DNA of 64,000 nucleotides from Oxyruncus cristatus (Eukaryota; Chordata; Aves; Passeriformes; Cotingidae), in contig VXAY01004345.1 in assembly GCA_013399855.1 (NCBI GenBank), forward strand, positions 616,365 to 680,364, given 5' to 3'. The stretch's first letter is position 1; every line of letters starts with the position of its first letter. Positions 59,831 to 64,000 of this stretch are shown here, one piece after another. The position numbers and the translations under genes were made by a program. The notes below the pieces were generated by a model. It had not been told where the DNA came from. It ran no database searches and was given only the letters and a program-made list of their open reading frames with translations.

Positions 59831-62705
59831 AGATTTTTGGGACCAGAAGAGCAATGAGATTAAAAATAGCCTGTTTCCTATATAAAGCACGTTGACAAAT
59901 GCTGACCTTGAGTCCCCGTTGAGACGTGAGTTGAATTTTACTTTGAAAACTCATGGTCAGAGTCAAAGTGAATTGTCAAAGAGAATTGTGTACAGTTCCT
60001 CCACCTGCTTCTCTGGGTACCTGCCTGGAGAAGGACACAGGAACCACAGGCTCTTCCTGTCCACCAGGCAAAGAGAGGGAATATAAAGGGATTGGCTCCC
60101 TGATGCTGAAAGCCCCAGGAATTTTTACTGATTTCTAGTCTAGCTTGGAATAATCATTAGAAGGTAGAAGAAGAGTCTTTTTGTAGCTCAGTGCTGAGTA
60201 TAGCATTGAATATAACCAAGGGCTCTGGTCCATAGTCAGGGCTATAGCTCCCAAGGTTTCAGTGCATCATTTGCTGCTCCCCTGGCCATCACAGGCCTCG
60301 TTGCAGCTGCAGCCAGCTCCAGTGCTGGTGCACAGCAGTTCAGGGTGACCTTGTACCAGCACTGTCATGATCATTCCTCGGCCATTCATCGTGTCACTGT
60401 CTCTGTGTCCTTACACAGAGCGAGTGACACCTTCCAGCAGCCAGACAGCTTGGATTGCATCTTGTCTGGAGCTTGGCACAGAGGGTTGCTCTCTAGTAGT
60501 TGTGTCTTGAAGGGTAAATCAGCTGTCTGCTGGGTTCTTCCACCACATACATCTTTGCAGGGGACTTTGTTGTGTGGGTGACTGTGGTGAGGCTCCTGTG
60601 TTGATTTATTTACCTTTGCTTCGTGACGTTCAAGTTCATTCTTCCCAAAGCCTTTAATCTTCTTGGAGGGAAGGCGTTGGCACAAACCATCCATACACTC
60701 AGTGACCCTCACTGGGACTTACCCCAGACTCTAAAAAAAAGAAAAGGGGGATTATGAGAGCCCATGATGGCAAGTGAAAGCACAGATACAACAGTCCTTC
60801 TTCCCAACTAACTGCCATGGACATTCCAGCAGTTTCACCGATAGCAAGCACATGGATGGTGCAGCCCCGTGCTCCTGCCAGGTGCCCTTTCCCACCAAGG
60901 CAGATAAACTCCGCTTATTACCAAGCCCTTGCCCATTAATCCTTCCTTGTTGAGTTCCCCTCAAACAGGGCAAGTCAGCAGCTGCAAAATCGAGACGCAA
61001 GCAAGGCTCATTTTCTTGGCATGTGTGATGCCCATTGACAGGGCTTGCATGTGTGGCTGACATGGTAGATTAATTTATAATAAAAATGCAACTTTCACAT
61101 AAATGACATTAGGAGATATCTTTAGTGCTATGCTCATCTGCCTGAAGGGACAATGTGGTTTTCTATTACTGCTAAGATGCACAATAGCATTGCTCGGCTG
61201 ATTTGGTTTTATTTTTATATTGTGCTGCCAGTTGGGTTAGAAATCCAGACAGGCTGTGTCGATGGCAATAAGGCATCCATCCTCCAAAAAACAGGGTTCT
61301 TCCCCATTCAGGCAGTGAGGGCATCTAAGAAATCACTGGTCACTACTGAAAATGTAGCTTTTTGTCATAGTAGCTTTGAAAAAGGGTGTTTGGATTGACA
61401 TGTGCCCTTTTAATACAGTGTTTAGCCCAGCTGAAAATGTATTTGTTGATCTTTCATAGCACCCTTTGGATCTGGAATAAACGTGTCACATCCATGGCAC
61501 AGTAGATTGTTTACAAATAACAACCCTTCCTGTCACTTCTATTTGCCCAGTTTGTTGAGTTTGCAAACCTTTGGAAAAAGTGCAGTTTGCACAGACTCAG
61601 CTGAGATATTTAAGAACTTTTAGGTGTCATATTAATCCATGGTTTTGCCTGCAGGCCTGGGATGTTCCCTGAAAAGGTGTGTGCATGGGAGGCAGGCTGT
61701 TTGATGAAGCAGTTTGATTTTTTTAGGGCTTGATTTTGTGACCTTAAAGATACTCTTTCAGCACAGCTTCTGTTTTGCTGTGCCTTTGGATGTGTGTGGG
61801 GCTGGGGTTTTATTTCCCATATGTAGAACTGACCCGACTTCCCTGCTCTGTCTCACCCTTTTTATGAACGTTATCTTGCCGTGGGACAGGGGCTGAATGC
61901 AAGAAGAGTGGAGCACAAGTTGATTCTCCTGCTATCTCATTGTCTGCAGTACATAAATCTTGAAAAGTGTGCTTTGAATAGGAAAGGATACCAACTTAAT
62001 GATACATTTACTCTAACTATGGCTGAGTGTGCACAGAATCCTAATGTGTGCTGCAGACTCCTCATGGTAACAGATGTTGCTCTCTGCTTATAAAGTAAGT
62101 TTATTGCATTAGCTGCCTGTAAGCAGTTTACTCTCTAGAAGATTCATAGGGTAAATTAAAATTATCTAATTATTTGTTATCTAATTTAATAGAGAGATGG
62201 TCTTGATCTTCAGATATTAGACATATATTGTTATATTACAAGGCAGTATGGCAGAGGTTTCTTTCTGAGCTCTGAGGTGCTACTGAACATGAAGAGAAAC
62301 TTCTACTCACACACAGACCTGTCTGGGGATGGGCTGCAATAGCCTTACCAGGGAGAACTCACTGGGCTTGGCTTTCATTTACAGATGTTTTCATGTGCAT
62401 TCCTGTCCCTCTGCCTGCCCACCTGGCAGAGTCCAGCTGGCCCTGGCGACCCCTCTGCTGTGACATGTCCAGTGTGCCCCTTCCCACAGGGTTCATCTCC
62501 TGTCAAGTCCCTGCAGAGATGTTGCAGCACAGAGCAAACAGGAGTGCTCCAAGCCTTTGTAGGCTTAGCTGATGGCTATAACAGTGTTTATGTACTAGTA
62601 TTTAACTCATTCTCCTCTCCACACTTAACAGACTATTCTGCTTCCAAGACTGAAAAAGTGCCACCTCCCCTGCTCTCAGCACTTCTGCCAACACTGTCGA
62701 CCTGA

Positions 62706-64000
62706 GTCTCGCAGGCTCTTGGGTTGGGGTGAAGTAGGCTGGATCCATCATCTGGGGTTGCTCCTCAAAGCAAGCTCAGCATGGGGTGACAGGGAACTTG
62801 ATTTGGGACAGAAAGTCCCACTTGCTTGATGGGGAGAACAAGTGAGCCCTCCTATTGTAATGGTGATATGCACATCTTACCCTGTAATTTTCTGAGTCAC
62901 TATGACAAATGGCTCCTGCTGATGTCACTCATCTCCCCAGGGATCTCTTGGCTCTCCAGCCAGTGTGCAGCAAGCTGCAAACTGTATTTCAAAGTGAAAA
63001 ATCACAGGTGTTTTCTGGATGTCACCCGAAGGAAGGAGAGTGGATTTCAGGCAGAAATCAAATCCCATCACGTGGAAGGATCCCCCTGCACACCCCAGAC
63101 AGTCAACAGAAGGTAGTTGTGACATTACGAGCCAACCTGCTCACCTGGGAAACCATGGCCAGGAGCAGCAGAAGTGTACATTTAAATTAAGTCTTCTATA
63201 AAAAGCTTTTAATAAGGGAGGGCTGAAACAGCAGAAATTCCACACCACAGACTTTGGTGCTGTGGGAGAAACAGAGGAAAGAACATCCTTTGCTGCATGC
63301 CATGTCCTGCCTGCTAAATGTAATGAAAATCCATATCATCTTTGGAGAGCTACTTGATTATCTGTCTGTCTATCTATCTGTTTATCCATCCATGCATGCA
63401 TCCATCCATGCATCCATCCACCCATCCACACTGTTTTCCATGCAGGATACACCTGTGTGCTCTATTAGTCCACTATAGTAATGGCTTTTGCTGGCACCTA
63501 CCAGAGGAGCATCCTGGGAAGGATCTTTGGAGGGGATGATAGCTGTAGTTAATATTTGTATTGTCTTCACCAGTTTATTCCATTCTGTTCTTGATTTGCC
63601 CCAGATCTTGGGGAAGTCTTGTATCTTTTCCTTATCCTCTCCCCACCTGACAACCCCATTAATACAAGTTGTTTAAAAAGAAGATACCAAACCCTTGGCA
63701 GGATGACTTCTTTGTTTAAGCCTGCTGGATAAATATAATTTATGTAGCCTTCATTGACACTATCTATTTCTGATGATGGAGAAATGAATAATGCAGTTAT
63801 GAGAGAAGCTTACTCGTGAGTTACCTGTGTTGGACTTGTCAGAGTAGACTCAGGACTGATGTAAAAAAAAAAGCCCTCATTTTCAAAATTGAAGATATGA
63901 ATGTTTGGGTAGATGCTTGTTGATTATTCAGCCTCTTTTTGCCATCAAAATGCAGCTATTCATAAAGACACATGAAATTCGGAAAATACACATACAAAAT
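62706..64000. other. Intergenic stretch at the right edge
   Basis: No gene is recognised. It contains a CATC/TCTG tetranucleotide repeat. The edge is cut, so exons beyond it cannot be judged. Confidence 0.5.
63361..63429. repeat. Tetranucleotide microsatellite (TCTG, then CATC/CATG)
   Basis: TCTGTCTGTC and TATCTATCTG are followed by a run of CATC with CATG interruptions, ending CCACCCATCCACA. Imperfect but clearly tetranucleotide-based. Confidence 0.93.

Larger units (their letters stand above)
54012..62705 (+). other. Intergenic region with a chain of splice-compatible blocks
   Basis: Six + strand blocks each follow an acceptor-like tract, and five end at good donors: 54012-54140 (donor GGAG|GTAAGG), 55712-55800 (TGTGG|GTAAGT), 57129-57401 (TTTAG|GTGAGA), 58562-58742 (AGAG|GTAATG), 61950-62094 (AAA|GTAAGT), and an open terminal block from 62385. 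The frame that is open in the first block stays open through the second, then stops 22 codons into the third. I recognise no protein. This could be an unannotated, probably non-coding, transcript or coincidence. Two CR1 tails also lie here. Confidence 0.15.

Overview
The window looks like a bird genome. It holds 18 recognisable CR1 (chicken repeat 1) LINE fragments, nearly all 5'-truncated tails with the avian 3' end (TTTGGGTTGGAAGG..., or ATTCTATGATTC read the other way). No Alu, B1 or L1 was noticed. There are no bacterial-style genes. Most open frames are chance reading of intronic or intergenic DNA.

The one gene I can name is RAPGEF6 (PDZ-GEF2), on the + strand. The window contains its last two coding exons. 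Exon 1065-1367 encodes the proline-rich C-terminal tail with two PPxY motifs. A 26-nt coding piece at 3082-3107 supplies the last eight residues, ending in a VSAV PDZ ligand. The two splice in phase. The 3' UTR probably runs to a polyadenylation signal at 8002-8007. It would contain a perfect 25-copy 12-bp pyrimidine minisatellite, a CR1 tail, two small hairpins and a Pumilio-type site.

From about 8.03 kb to the end (about 56 kb) I find no recognisable protein-coding gene. In mammals the convergent neighbour of RAPGEF6 is CDC42SE2; I looked by eye for its short exons on the - strand and did not find them. This part holds scattered CR1 tails, microsatellites, a CpG-enriched patch with two CACGTG E-boxes (24.37-24.73 kb), a long unexplained near-palindrome (32,038-32,137), and splice-compatible blocks on the + strand between 54.0 and 62.7 kb that could belong to an unannotated, probably non-coding, transcript.

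The best candidates for something undescribed are the 40-bp-arm palindrome, the minisatellite inside a 3' UTR, and the 54-62.7 kb chain of exon-like blocks. All were found by reading alone. Chance expectation for the splice-site signals is high, so they are scored low.
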